NCBI RefSeq assembly: GCF_002835735.1
Contig: NZ_PISD01000039.1
Span: 1-51,079 of the forward strand
Direction of reading: 5' to 3'
DNA length: 51,079 nt
Source: Cytobacillus horneckiae
GTDB taxonomy: Bacteria > Bacillota > Bacilli > Bacillales > Cytobacillaceae
The notes beneath the pieces are model-generated. The model saw only the letters and a program-made list of their open reading frames with translations. It was not told the origin of the DNA and ran no database searches. Made by a program: the position numbers and the translations under genes. Below, piece after piece: positions 24,601 to 32,399 of the stretch (the stretch's first letter is position 1; every line of letters begins with the position of its first letter).

Positions 24601-25820
24601 AAAGCTGCTGTTCCCGGAGAACCTAATGTCTTCTCACTTGGCCCTGCGTTTCCAGCTGCTACAACAGCAACCACACCTGACAGCATCGCATGATTGATTG
24701 CGATCGATGTTGGATCTAACGGATCATTAACAGAAGATCCCAAGGAAAGATTCATGACATCCATTTCGTCTGAAACCGCTTTATCAATTCCGGCAATCAC
24801 ATCTTCATTAGTACCGGAACCATATGGACCAAGTACGCGATAATTATATAAATCTACTTCCGGAGAAACGCCTCCAACAGCATAATCAACATCATTTTGT
24901 TTATTTGCTGCGATCGTTCCCGATACATGTGTTCCATGCGAAGTATAATATTTGGATCCATTATAATCCTCTGGATACTCTGAGTTCTGCCAATCTTCAT
25001 AGGTTGTTTCCATCGGATCAGCATCATTATCGACAAAATCCCAGCCTTTCACTGCATCCGGATCTATCTCTTTTGGATCCTCGCCATCAGTATCGCGATA
25101 TCCTTTATAGCTTTCAGTTAAATCAGGATGATTATAATCGACCCCTGTATCGATGACCCCTACTTTGATTCCTTTACCAGTTATATTTTCATCATGCAGC
25201 TTATCTACTCCAATTTGCGGAACACTGTCTGCCATTTTTGGAGAGATTCCCTCTTTTCCTTCAGGTACATCTAATTGAAGCTCTTTATTGCTCCACACTC
25301 TCTTTACTTCATCGGAGGCTAATAACTCCTTTACAGCGATGCCTGGAAGCGTCATAGATACACCATTTATCACATGTTTGTATTCTCTATTAATTTCAAT
25401 TGCTGCTGGATCATAATCCTTCATACTCTTCTGTTTTTTAAATGAAGATACAAATTTTTTGAAAGCTTGGTGAGACTGTTCAACTTGAGTCTCTGCTGCA
25501 GCTTCGAGCATTCTTTTTCCAATGGCAGCTTGCTGCTTGACCGCTACTTTGGCAGGCAATGTCTTAAATTCGACAATCACCGAAACCATTTCCGAACTAT
25601 TTTGCTCTACATCAGGCGCAATCGTAAATGTAGGGGCTGCCGTTAATTCATTTAGAGCTTTCCTTTCCTCTGCTGACAAACCCTTTAGCATTGATTCAAC
25701 ATTCTCATAGGAGATCGGTTCCTGCTTTGCAGCTAATGGATAAGAAGGTACAGCCATTGAAAGCAGCAAGCCCGCTGCTAGTGTAGTAGCAATAACCGAT
25801 TTCGATTTTATTAATTTCAT
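21627..25820 (-). CDS. Large secreted subtilisin-family (S8) protease, Vpr-like, with dockerin-like tail
   Basis: 1397 residues from MKLIKSKSVIATTLAAGLLLSMAVPSYPLAA, a Sec signal peptide. GAGGGGGG just upstream fixes the ATG at 25820. An I9-type propeptide (about 75-180) precedes the catalytic domain, with Asp224 (VIDTGVDYNHPD), His295 (SHGTHVSG) and Ser611 (GTSMASPHVAG). A PA insert (about 430-550) splits His and Ser, as in Vpr. The 700-residue C-terminal region holds Fn3-like beta modules and a segment about 1320-1365 with two Asp-rich calcium loops (GDVNGDKLIDIKD and DINQDGKVDEADV), the pattern of a type I dockerin. It is twice the length of typical Vpr and lacks an LPxTG anchor. It has its own terminator. 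Confidence 0.92.
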   Translation of the reverse strand: MKLIKSKSVIATTLAAGLLLSMAVPSYPLAAKQEPISYENVESMLKGLSAEERKALNELTAAPTFTIAPDVEQNSSEMVSVIVEFKTLPAKVAVKQQAAIGKRMLEAAAETQVEQSHQAFKKFVSSFKKQKSMKDYDPAAIEINREYKHVINGVSMTLPGIAVKELLASDEVKRVWSNKELQLDVPEGKEGISPKMADSVPQIGVDKLHDENITGKGIKVGVIDTGVDYNHPDLTESYKGYRDTDGEDPKEIDPDAVKGWDFVDNDADPMETTYEDWQNSEYPEDYNGSKYYTSHGTHVSGTIAANKQNDVDYAVGGVSPEVDLYNYRVLGPYGSGTNEDVIAGIDKAVSDEMDVMNLSLGSSVNDPLDPTSIAINHAMLSGVVAVVAAGNAGPSEKTLGSPGTAALGITVGASDSAMNIPTMSLSAGKDTLSLMLLAKNFSDQLKLLEAKNLPLVSAGIGQAGDFEGIDVKGKVALIERGTLTFDEKIANAKAAGAIATIIYNNTDGQISAYLGEGKGYIPSFRLSKEEGEKLKNSGVSTVSFKDLSSTKTEGDTLADFSSRGPVNGNYDIKPDVVAPGVAVFSTIPEYINSPEEGEDYSISYSSMQGTSMASPHVAGVAALILQSNEEYDPFDVKQALMNTSVDLKHHYSVNEVGAGRIDAYEAVHAETTIKVLDQTETMTGDEKTLIEEETGSIAFGREYLRENNEAISISKDIEIENRGKKKNYAISVKFNEGIEGVENAKENGVKLNIKNSIAVGKEKSKTLPATIKVPSTAKPGAYEGYIIFTNKDNQEENYQVPFSITVTDKGIDYIETDRPSLANDITFWQHYYPIINGMFALKSPMETIDVILSDGKTGEPLGYIGSLNANNMVPDREYFLIYMFTGYMQPFTNDPENPIAEERVKLPEGDYKFDFIATDESGKTYTIDSPVIVDNTAPEVSWDKKPGVYELNDSMFTEEDGMEAFYVHGNVQDQTVDLLNEKGLEYDQSSNTMFFDTSKFAYFARTFPIAENGEVKFGIEKSDIAEDALYLQLATMDIATAVNHERYIFLQEGTPYISADYNKKSIKKNDTITMSLTLNNVKDLMSSQHKVSFYDEYYQFKNAKLSQEIKQYAKQKGISVELKDPEVAKDEPWTSSVTLETVLSGKAFNGLSGDMPIIDVNFKLIDDTLYSKYSAFEVVTASYEQKDNKTAELPFYSTEKFEVISKHTTVEGTVNLEAFNSEEGYFNRTGDAENLGINIYAQTRSGKKYKGTIDSYGQFQVKGIPASSQEYTLVIAAPGHLKSYSTFIPGKKVAGELIGQLQRVRPALGLAGDVNGDKLIDIKDIRDAVDAYGDEDSSIKKEDINQDGKVDEADVRLIEKNFLAKGPDAGNKDPKETIGKKDLEYFLRLIELEPNKN

Positions 25821-25838
25821 ATTTTCCCCCCTCAACAT

Positions 25839-26062
25839 CTTAATGAAAATTAGCTATTTTCTAATAATAATGATAGAGCGACGGAAGCACGTTTGTAAAT
25901 TGGGGTAATTTTTTTAGGAGAAAGGAACTGAATCAAGTTCACTTTTGATTTTCCAGGAGGCAAATTGAACTATTTTCCTTTAAAACAATAGGGCATTACA
26001 TAGAAAAAGATTCTTATTTGCTTATATAAACATAATTATTAGGGAAGGATTGCCCCAAATTG
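25839..26062. other. Gap upstream of the protease, no gene seen
   Basis: AT-rich, with no coding frame of note. It should hold the protease promoter, but I found no confident -35/-10 pair. It marks the left border of the phage-derived segment; no tRNA-like att sequence was found in it. Confidence 0.4.
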
Positions 26063-26111
26063 AAAAAAGCGGAGAATATTCAATTTAGAAAATTGATATA
26101 CTCCGCTTTTC
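26063..26111 (-). terminator. Terminator downstream of the beta-helix gene
   Basis: Stem AAAAAGCGGAG/CTCCGCTTTT, extended by AATTCAATTT/AAATTGAT inside. On the minus strand it ends in a T run. It lies 140 bp after the stop of the phage-type beta-helix gene. Confidence 0.75.
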
Positions 26112-26253
26112 CATAAAAGATTTGTTCATCAAACTTGGATTCTATATAAAACACCTTGGATGTACTGTAAAACTGGCTTTGCAATAGAAATGAGAAGGAC
26201 AAAAAACTTATCACTAACAGCTCGCGTCTAACTTACGAGATGCTTTAGATTCA

Positions 26254-27813
26254 CTATTGTAAATCTGCACCAGACTTCAAGCCTGATACCCCTGAGGTTG
26301 AAAATCCTGCAAAATTATTCCCTGCACGTACTATTTCTGTTCCACTAGTTATTGATAATGCTGTAGGAGTGACATAAGCAGTCCCTAAATTTCTACACGT
26401 ATTACCTGTAATACTGACTCTTTTAATACCTGTTAAAGAAAGGTGAGCATGTGATGAACTGTTATCTCCATTCACTCCACCTATTGTATTCCCAATTATT
26501 GTACTCGTATCTACCCCGGAAATGTAAATACCGCTTTTTCCAATTCTTTTAATATTATTATTAGAAATGGTCGCGTATGCTGAAGGACCAGAAACTTCTA
26601 TTCCATGACCGCCAACACTATCAATAACATTGCCATTCATATTTACATTCCAAATATTTCTACATGCTATGCCAACTTTCTTTGTGCCATAAATTCTATT
26701 GCCTTCTACACTACAATCTTCAGAATGATTTAAAAGTATGGCATCGTTGATCGAGGTAGACTGGCTTAATACAATCACATTCCCTGATACAATTACTCCT
26801 TTAGCTTTTCCGGAACTTTCTCCATAAACCTCTATAACACGCCCGCTGGACATCCCGCCTTTTATTACGTTACCTGAGATATAGCCATTTTCTACAACTT
26901 GGGATAATCCTGTTTGCACACCATTTTTGTCCTCAGTATGACTATCTGGAGGATTATTAAGAATATTAGTTCTCCAATTGATACCTGCATTACAATCATT
27001 CAATTTATTATTTGAAATAGTAATGTTTTCCCATGCATATGCTCTAATGGCAAAGCTCAGGGTGTTTTCAATTATATTGTTCATAATATGAATGTTCCTA
27101 TGGAGAACGCCAATTGTTGCTGTATGTGACCCAATCGCCCTTGCAATCCGATTAGCTCCCGATGTACCACTATTGCCAAAGTAACAATCAGTAATCCACA
27201 CATCTTCACAGGGGGTTTCATCATCTGCACCTAAGATTGTATTATTCCTTTTACTTAAATCCAATTGGATGGCCTCATTTAAAGTAGCTGTTCCAACATA
27301 CCCTCTAAACTCACAATTAGTTACTTTAATATTTTTTGAAGAATTGAATTCAATATGATGGGAATTTGCAGCATCTAGAAAAACTGCTTTTTCTATAGTT
27401 AGCTTATATGCATGTCCAAAGTGAAAAATAGACGCTTTACTAGTTTGCTTTACCCCATTTCCATCCCAAACTCCGCCACTAATTGTGATATTTCCATTCC
27501 CATTATATTTAGTAAAGGTGGATGGAGGGTAAATTGTCTGGTTCTTTTTATAGCCGTTAATCATTAAATAGCCAGCATGATCTCTAATGATTCTCGCATT
27601 TTTTTCTGCAATAATAGTTGTGTTTTTAAAGACTATTAGCTCTTTAGTCATTCTATATACTCCATCAGGAACATATACTTGAATTCCTAATGAATTTTGT
27701 GCCATATTTAATATTTCTTGAAAAGATGAAGTATCATCAGATACTCCATCTCCTTTTGCTCCATTTTCCAATACATTTAATACTGGCAATCCTTTGTAGT
27801 TAATTGATTCCAA
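26254..27813 (-). CDS. Right-handed parallel beta-helix protein (pectate-lyase-3 / tail-spike type)
   Basis: 519 residues. It starts at TTG (27813), 7 nt after GGAGG. The N-terminus VLNVLENGAKGDGVSDDTSSFQEILNMAQ is the classical start of polysaccharide-degrading beta-helix proteins and phage tail spikes. Many repeats of the ITISNNxxxxCNxGI, VSGNVIxxSxS, ISNNNIKRIGKSGIYISG kind follow, each forming a helix turn. It probably binds or cleaves a surface polymer; the substrate is unknown. No signal peptide, which suits a virion or lysis-released protein. It is the last gene of the phage lysis block. Confidence 0.8.
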   Translation of the reverse strand: MESINYKGLPVLNVLENGAKGDGVSDDTSSFQEILNMAQNSLGIQVYVPDGVYRMTKELIVFKNTTIIAEKNARIIRDHAGYLMINGYKKNQTIYPPSTFTKYNGNGNITISGGVWDGNGVKQTSKASIFHFGHAYKLTIEKAVFLDAANSHHIEFNSSKNIKVTNCEFRGYVGTATLNEAIQLDLSKRNNTILGADDETPCEDVWITDCYFGNSGTSGANRIARAIGSHTATIGVLHRNIHIMNNIIENTLSFAIRAYAWENITISNNKLNDCNAGINWRTNILNNPPDSHTEDKNGVQTGLSQVVENGYISGNVIKGGMSSGRVIEVYGESSGKAKGVIVSGNVIVLSQSTSINDAILLNHSEDCSVEGNRIYGTKKVGIACRNIWNVNMNGNVIDSVGGHGIEVSGPSAYATISNNNIKRIGKSGIYISGVDTSTIIGNTIGGVNGDNSSSHAHLSLTGIKRVSITGNTCRNLGTAYVTPTALSITSGTEIVRAGNNFAGFSTSGVSGLKSGADLQ

Positions 27814-27850
27814 AAGAATTCCTCCAAATAATTTTATTAATCATTAAAGG

Positions 27851-28537
27851 TTAGCTAACCCTTAATATTTGTCCAGGAAAAATCGTGTAGTTTGCATCCA
27901 AGCCATTCCAAATGCGAATTTGCTCAATCGTGCTGCCGTACCTGACAGATAAAGAATATACAGTATCACCAGAAACGACAGTATGATAAACTACACTACC
28001 CAATGGAATTAAATTAAAGGCTCTCACTAGACCATTTACATGACCTTGTGCAATTGCATGAATAAATGAAGCCTGTTTTAACTTGTTTGCGTCATCTACA
28101 GTATCAATGAAGCCATTCTCGGTAAGAATTGCCGGCATTCTTGTTTCTCTTAGGACGTGAAAATTTGCTTGCTTTTTGCCCCGATCACGGAAATCAACAA
28201 CCTTCATCACCTCTTCATGAATAAGATTTTGATAGGTGGTCGTTGGCGCTCCTAAGCCGGGATAAATATAATCTTCATACCCGGTCCCACCTCCTGCGTT
28301 AATATGAACAGATAAGAAGAAATCCGCACCCCAATTATTAGCTGCAGTTGTTCTTTCTGCCAGCGAAACTGTTTGATCGCCAGTTCGGCTCATTAGTATT
28401 GACACATTGCTGTACTCATTCAGCATGTCCTTTATTCTATTTGAAATTTGCAGCGTCAGCTCTTTCTCCTGCAAACCGTTACCTATTGCACCTGGATCAT
28501 TACCGCCATGACCTGGATCGATGAAAATTTTTACCAT
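27851..28537 (-). CDS. N-acetylmuramoyl-L-alanine amidase with LysM domain (phage endolysin)
   Basis: 228 residues. Amidase_3 domain (about 1-175) with zinc ligands in FIDPGHGGNDPGA, the KELTLQI glutamate, FLSVHINAGGG and the catalytic ILTENGFID motif. A single LysM peptidoglycan-binding module (about 183-227: YHTVVSGDTVYSLSVRYGSTIEQIRIWNGL...). No signal peptide, so it depends on the holin encoded upstream to reach the wall. It is separated from the glycosidase gene by a terminator-like hairpin. XlyA-like role in phage lysis. Confidence 0.92.
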   Translation of the reverse strand: MVKIFIDPGHGGNDPGAIGNGLQEKELTLQISNRIKDMLNEYSNVSILMSRTGDQTVSLAERTTAANNWGADFFLSVHINAGGGTGYEDYIYPGLGAPTTTYQNLIHEEVMKVVDFRDRGKKQANFHVLRETRMPAILTENGFIDTVDDANKLKQASFIHAIAQGHVNGLVRAFNLIPLGSVVYHTVVSGDTVYSLSVRYGSTIEQIRIWNGLDANYTIFPGQILRVS

Positions 28538-28596
28538 AATTATTCTCTCCTTTAATATATTTTCTTTTAATTGATTGTTATAAAATTCTTCAATAT

Positions 28597-28622
28597 AAAA
28601 AGCAACCCAAAATGAGTTGCTT
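28597..28622 (-). terminator. Hairpin between glycosidase and amidase genes
   Basis: Minus-strand stem AAGCAAC/GTTGCTT with a 9-nt loop and a short T run. It suggests partly separate expression of the amidase. Confidence 0.5.
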
Positions 28623-28632
28623 AAAAATCTAA

Positions 28633-29835
28633 TTATTCTTTAGGTGGCCAAACTGGAATAAATATGCCATCTAGTTTTACATACCCGGCATCTCCCTTGG
28701 CTTCATTGCTCCAATAATACATTTGCAGCTCGCCGTTAGAACTAACAATTATTTTATATATTTCTCCACTGCTATTACCTGGTACCAAAAAGTGTAGCGA
28801 AAACATAGGCTGCATATGTGGTGGCAATTTCATAAAAGGTTTGTTTGGCTCCCCTCCTTTTATTGTGCCTACTAAATAAAGCGTGTTATTTGGCATATGC
28901 CATGCCCTGGTTACTGATGACCCTGAAGTGCCATAATCTTCCCACCCATTTATTAGATATGGAGCAAGTCTCACATGGTTATTAGAGTGATATTCCCATT
29001 CTGCTGCCTCATCTGACTTTAATTTAAAAATATCGCCGATTGGACTTAATGCCTCACGAACCGAATGTTCAGGTCTATCTTTCCCTACATATAGAAAATC
29101 CAGCATGCTGCGTTCTGTTTTTCCATCATCATCAGGCACTCTATTAATAGTGGAACAATGAAAGACTGTTTGCGCACTCCCGCCCCCATCCAGCATAAAT
29201 GCAAAATCCATACTCATCGATAGCAATACTCTAACTACATCTCTCGCAGTCATTCCTTTTTCTGCTGATCGCCTTCCTTCAGACGTAAAGAAATAAGTAT
29301 TTCCATACGCATCTTGGGCAATGGCTTGTCTTGGGTGCCTTTGCCAAAAAACATCTCTCGAATCAAGTATCACGTCACTTACTGACTGTCCGTTCTCTAT
29401 CAATGGAATAAACGCTGTTAAAGCATCTTTGAAGCCGTCATCCAATATTCTTTGTGCACTTGTATTAGGTGGATAGGCCTTTAATCTATTATCCTCGCCG
29501 ATAGCTAATATATAATTATAAGCTTGTTTGCTTAATTCCTGCTGAATAGCTCCATTATAAATACTGGTACCTACCACCCTCATTGTATTTGTACTATAGG
29601 TTGAACAGTTAGCTACTAATGTGGCTGCATTTCTAGCTGCAAAAGACCTTGGAGTCTCAAGTTCTTTTTTGTTGTAATCATTCGAACTGAATCCACGTTT
29701 TAGCTTTATTAGCTCACCATCAGAGTCGTATTTTGGTATTTTGGATATATAATATGTTGTGTTTGTTACTTCATCTTTAAATCGTGTAAATGTTACTTCT
29801 TCATAAAAAATATTTGCATTCATTATTGATTCCAC
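28633..29835 (-). CDS. Phosphodiester glycosidase (NAGPA-like) domain protein, phage-associated
   Basis: 400 residues. GTG start at 29835, 9 nt after GAGGG. The first ~245 residues fit the NAGPA/phosphodiester glycosidase fold, with a nucleic-acid-like core ending in the hallmark DFAFMLDGGGSAQTVF. A C-terminal part (about 280-400) is rich in beta strands and may bind a ligand (FMKLPPHMQPMFSLHFLVPGN). Family members release phosphodiester-linked sugars; in phages they sit in tail or baseplate modules and may act on teichoic acids. Its placement between holin and endolysin is unusual. Function by family only. Confidence 0.78.
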   Translation of the reverse strand: MESIMNANIFYEEVTFTRFKDEVTNTTYYISKIPKYDSDGELIKLKRGFSSNDYNKKELETPRSFAARNAATLVANCSTYSTNTMRVVGTSIYNGAIQQELSKQAYNYILAIGEDNRLKAYPPNTSAQRILDDGFKDALTAFIPLIENGQSVSDVILDSRDVFWQRHPRQAIAQDAYGNTYFFTSEGRRSAEKGMTARDVVRVLLSMSMDFAFMLDGGGSAQTVFHCSTINRVPDDDGKTERSMLDFLYVGKDRPEHSVREALSPIGDIFKLKSDEAAEWEYHSNNHVRLAPYLINGWEDYGTSGSSVTRAWHMPNNTLYLVGTIKGGEPNKPFMKLPPHMQPMFSLHFLVPGNSSGEIYKIIVSSNGELQMYYWSNEAKGDAGYVKLDGIFIPVWPPKE

Positions 29836-29870
29836 TTCTATCGTCCCTCATCCTCTCAACAATACTTTTA

Positions 29871-30137
29871 TTATCTCGGCCATTGATATCTTTTTGCTTG
29901 ATCGCTATCTTCTAGTCCCCTTGTGGTCGGATCATTTATAGCATTGGCAACACTTAAAATAGAGATGAACAATATATACGGATTAGAAATTGCCTCTGCT
30001 ATTAAAGTAATTAGAGATTCCCAAGTTGTCATTTCCTGCATTGTCAGTCCGTAATAGCCCATCATTGGTATTAGAAATGAAAACAAGACCTGCAAGCAAA
30101 AAACAGGATTTTTTAATCTGATTTTCCAATTAATCAT
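29871..30137 (-). CDS. Phage holin, phi-LC3 family
   Basis: 88 residues with two membrane spans (about 10-31 and 51-70). It begins MINWKIRLKNPVFCLQVLFSFLIPMMGYYG and ends with ANAINDPTTRGLEDSDQA; the NDPTTxGLxDS tail is characteristic of the LC3-type holins of Gram-positive phages. It forms holes in the membrane for endolysin release. It begins 2 bp after the XhlA gene. Confidence 0.92.
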   Translation of the reverse strand: MINWKIRLKNPVFCLQVLFSFLIPMMGYYGLTMQEMTTWESLITLIAEAISNPYILFISILSVANAINDPTTRGLEDSDQAKRYQWPR

Positions 30138-30139
30138 AA

Positions 30140-30412
30140 TTACACCCCTGTTCCTATTGCTGCATAAAAAATAGCTACGAAGCCGCCGATTAATGCTATG
30201 ATAATTGCATTTGTAATCGACCTACGCAGCCACTTGGTATCTTCTTTAATTTCCGATAATGTTGATTTAATTTCTTTTATATCCCTTTCGTGAAAGTCCG
30301 TTTTCCGAATGAGCTGATTAATTATTTCATCTCGCTGAGTATCTTTAATCTTTAACTCATCCAATTCTTTTTGAATCTTTTTCTTCCATTTATCGAATGA
30401 TTCTCTATTCAT
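30140..30412 (-). CDS. xhlA: Hemolysin XhlA family lysis protein
   Basis: 90 residues. A charged coiled-coil (about 1-65: LKIKDTQRDEIINQLIRKTDFHERDIKEIKSTLSEIKEDTKWLRR) is followed by one membrane helix (about 68-88). This is the XhlA layout. In PBSX, XhlA works with the holin XhlB and the amidase XlyA to lyse the host. It is the first gene of the lysis block and is preceded by AGGAGAATAGATC as ribosome-binding site. Confidence 0.9.
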   Translation of the reverse strand: MNRESFDKWKKKIQKELDELKIKDTQRDEIINQLIRKTDFHERDIKEIKSTLSEIKEDTKWLRRSITNAIIIALIGGFVAIFYAAIGTGV

Positions 30413-30735
30413 GATCTATTCTCCTATATTCAAAAACTCACAACAGTTATTTAGAGTAACAAATGGTGAGCATTAACTAATGTTGTCACAAAATACAATC
30501 ACCTCTCTCTAATAGATAACGCCTTCCTAAACTCCTCCTTATTGAAATAGTAGCTTAGCAAAAGATTATAAAAAATAAAGACGCCCGTATTTGTAATAGG
30601 GCGCCTCTTGATATCTTTCACTAATATCATATTAACACGCTTGCAGCCTAATGCTCATTTTACATTCAGTATGCTTTCGTTTTTCATTCGTTTTGTTTTT
30701 TCTCAATAAAAAATGAACACAGCTTTATGCCATGC
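30413..30735. other. Phage gap where structural genes would be expected
   Basis: 323 bp between ArpU and XhlA with no gene. In related prophages terminase, head and tail genes lie here. It holds the ArpU terminator (30570-30605) and presumably the promoter of the lysis block, which I could not define. Confidence 0.5.
30570..30605 (-). terminator. Terminator after the ArpU gene
   Basis: Minus-strand stem GGCGCCC/GGGCGTC with a ~13-nt loop, followed by TTTATTTTTT. Confidence 0.75.
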
Positions 30736-31179
30736 TCATTCCATATCCTTATAGATTGCTATATTCAGTGCCATAGCTAACTTTAATAGTAGTCTAGGCT
30801 TAAATTTTTGATGGTAATATGACTCACTCATTCCAAGGGAATTATACACTTCATAATCAAATAATTCCTCTTCATCTAAATATCTTAAGTAAAGGGCTTC
30901 TCTCTCTTTTGGAGCTAATCGGTTTATAGCTTTTGTAAACCATTCAACGAATCTTACTCTTTTCCGCTCTTCATCTACTGCTTTAATTGCGAGATCTTCA
31001 GTCGCTGAGTAAAAAGAATTTGTATTTGCTGGGGGAACAAGCGAATAGGTAGCTGTAATCTTTGGAAGTCTTTCTTCAGGAATGGTTAGCAAGTACAACC
31101 TATAGGTTTCAATAACTTCTTCAACTTTTAATCTTGTCTGTTTTTTATCAATTTCCGGCAGTTTCAATTCTATCGACAT
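30736..31179 (-). CDS. ArpU family phage late-gene regulator
   Basis: 147 residues. It has an N-terminal helical segment (KQTRLKVEEVIETYRLYLLT), a variable middle, and a C-terminal sigma-70 region-4-like helix-turn-helix (LAPKEREALYLRYLDEEELFDYEVYNSLGMSESYYHQKFKPRLLLKLAMALN). This is the layout of ArpU/RinA-type activators, which switch on packaging, morphogenesis and lysis genes in Firmicute phages. It is read away from the repressor. It now faces the lysis genes directly because the structural block is missing. Confidence 0.85.
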   Translation of the reverse strand: MSIELKLPEIDKKQTRLKVEEVIETYRLYLLTIPEERLPKITATYSLVPPANTNSFYSATEDLAIKAVDEERKRVRFVEWFTKAINRLAPKEREALYLRYLDEEELFDYEVYNSLGMSESYYHQKFKPRLLLKLAMALNIAIYKDME

Positions 31180-31370
31180 TTACTTTACCTCCTCATTAAT
31201 ATACTCAAATTCGTATTTCTATTTTTAATGGTAAATTCAATTTCGTACTAAGTCAATACAATTTTTTCAAATAATACTCAATATCGCATAATTGTTATTT
31301 ACCATTATGAATTTTACATGTTAAAATGAATTAAGGGTACGATATATCGTATATAAGTGATGATGGGAGA
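31180..31370. promoter_or_regulatory. Phage switch region with a 14-bp palindromic operator
   Basis: Between the divergent ArpU and repressor genes. TACGATATATCGTA (31338-31351) is a perfect palindrome 20 bp before the repressor start and a likely binding site for it. A half-like sequence, CAATATCGCA, lies about 50 bp upstream and TTTCGTAC about 100 bp upstream. TTAAAAT near 31320 could be the repressor -10. No cro or excisionase gene fits in this gap. Confidence 0.6.
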
Positions 31371-31841
31371 ATGAAGATGGATAAAAGGGCGGATATAATA
31401 AAGAATTTAATATTTGAAACCGGTCTTAATCAAAAAGCTTTCGCACAAAAGATTGGAATTCCTTATACAACTTTGCGATCTATGCTGCAAAGAGGGATTG
31501 GGAACGCCTCTGTCGATAATGTGATAAAGGTTTGTAAAGGACTCGGTATCACAACAGATCAATTGGAAAATATGTCTAAAGATGAACAGCACAATTCATC
31601 TACGACGGATAAAGAATTGCCTCAATTAAATGCCAAAGATCAAAAAGATATCGAGATTGAACTGCAAAAGCTGATTGATGGATTATCCGGCCAAAATGGA
31701 TATGCTGCATTTGATGGGCAAACAATGGAGGATATGGACAAGGAAGATAGGGAGCTCCTTATTGCAAGTTTGGAAACGTCGCTAAAGTTAGCAAAAAGAC
31801 TGGCAAAACAAAAATTCACCCCAAAGAAGTATCTTAAGTAG
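31371..31841 (+). CDS. Phage-type HTH (Xre/CI-like) repressor
   Basis: 156 residues. Helix-turn-helix in about 8-60 (IIKNLIFETGLNQKAFAQKIGIPYTTLRSMLQRGIGNASVDNVIKVCKGLGITTDQL), then an acidic linker and a C-terminal helix. It is followed after 8 bp by an ImmA-type peptidase gene, the ImmR-ImmA arrangement of ICEBs1 and phi105, in which the peptidase cleaves the repressor upon induction. The palindrome just upstream suggests autoregulation. The frame is intact. Confidence 0.88.
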   Translation: MKMDKRADIIKNLIFETGLNQKAFAQKIGIPYTTLRSMLQRGIGNASVDNVIKVCKGLGITTDQLENMSKDEQHNSSTTDKELPQLNAKDQKDIEIELQKLIDGLSGQNGYAAFDGQTMEDMDKEDRELLIASLETSLKLAKRLAKQKFTPKKYLK

Positions 31842-31849
31842 GTGTTTAT

Positions 31850-32281
31850 ATGTCATCTCATATTATTAAAGAAGTACAAAAATTAACTAAACGCTTTAAT
31901 ACAAATTGTCCATTCAAACTTGCAGAAGCTTTAGGCATCCATATTTTATTTGAGGATCTTGGCAGTACATTAGGCTACTACAATCAACATTTCAGAATAA
32001 AAATCATTCATATCAATCAAAATGAATCTGAGCAAAAGCAAGAATTTATCTGTGCCCATGAACTAGGTCATGCTATTTTACATCCTCAAGCAAATACCCC
32101 TTTTCTAAAAAGGTATACTCTTTATTCAACAGATAAGATGGAACTGGAAGCTAATCTATTTGCAGTAGGTCTATTATTTTCAAACGAAAAATATGATGGA
32201 CAATTAAGCATTAGAGAAGCAGTTGAAGAATATGGGGTGCCAGAGAAAATTATATCTAATAGTTTGGATTGTGCAGAATGA
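31850..32281 (+). CDS. ImmA/IrrE family metallopeptidase (anti-repressor)
   Basis: 143 residues. Zinc motif HELGH in FICAHELGHAILHPQANTPF, about residues 74-78, plus a downstream glutamate in KMELEANLFAVGLLF, the gluzincin layout of the COG2856 family. It is expected to cleave the neighbouring repressor and so induce the element. It shows that the immunity switch is complete even though most of the phage is gone. Confidence 0.9.
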   Translation: MSSHIIKEVQKLTKRFNTNCPFKLAEALGIHILFEDLGSTLGYYNQHFRIKIIHINQNESEQKQEFICAHELGHAILHPQANTPFLKRYTLYSTDKMELEANLFAVGLLFSNEKYDGQLSIREAVEEYGVPEKIISNSLDCAE

Positions 32282-32282
32282 G

Positions 32283-32399
32283 TTGTTAAATAATAGATAC
32301 AAAACTCCCCCTATTGATGCAGGAAAATTATCACTTTCTGTCGAAGAAAAAGTTAATCAGATAATGGGGAGAGTGAGATTTGGTGAATATGGATTTTAA
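32283..32399 (+). other. Possible 38-residue frame after ImmA
   Basis: From a TTG overlapping the end of ImmA by position, an open frame reads LLNNRYKTPPIDAGKLSLSVEE... to GRVRFGEYGF. The composition is protein-like, but there is no ribosome-binding site, and the frame overlaps the next gene start. It could be a remnant of an exported or superinfection peptide. Confidence 0.25.

Noticed and set aside
25839..26253. Left prophage attachment site
   Set aside because: No sequence matching the 3' half of tRNA-Arg was found in this gap on either strand.
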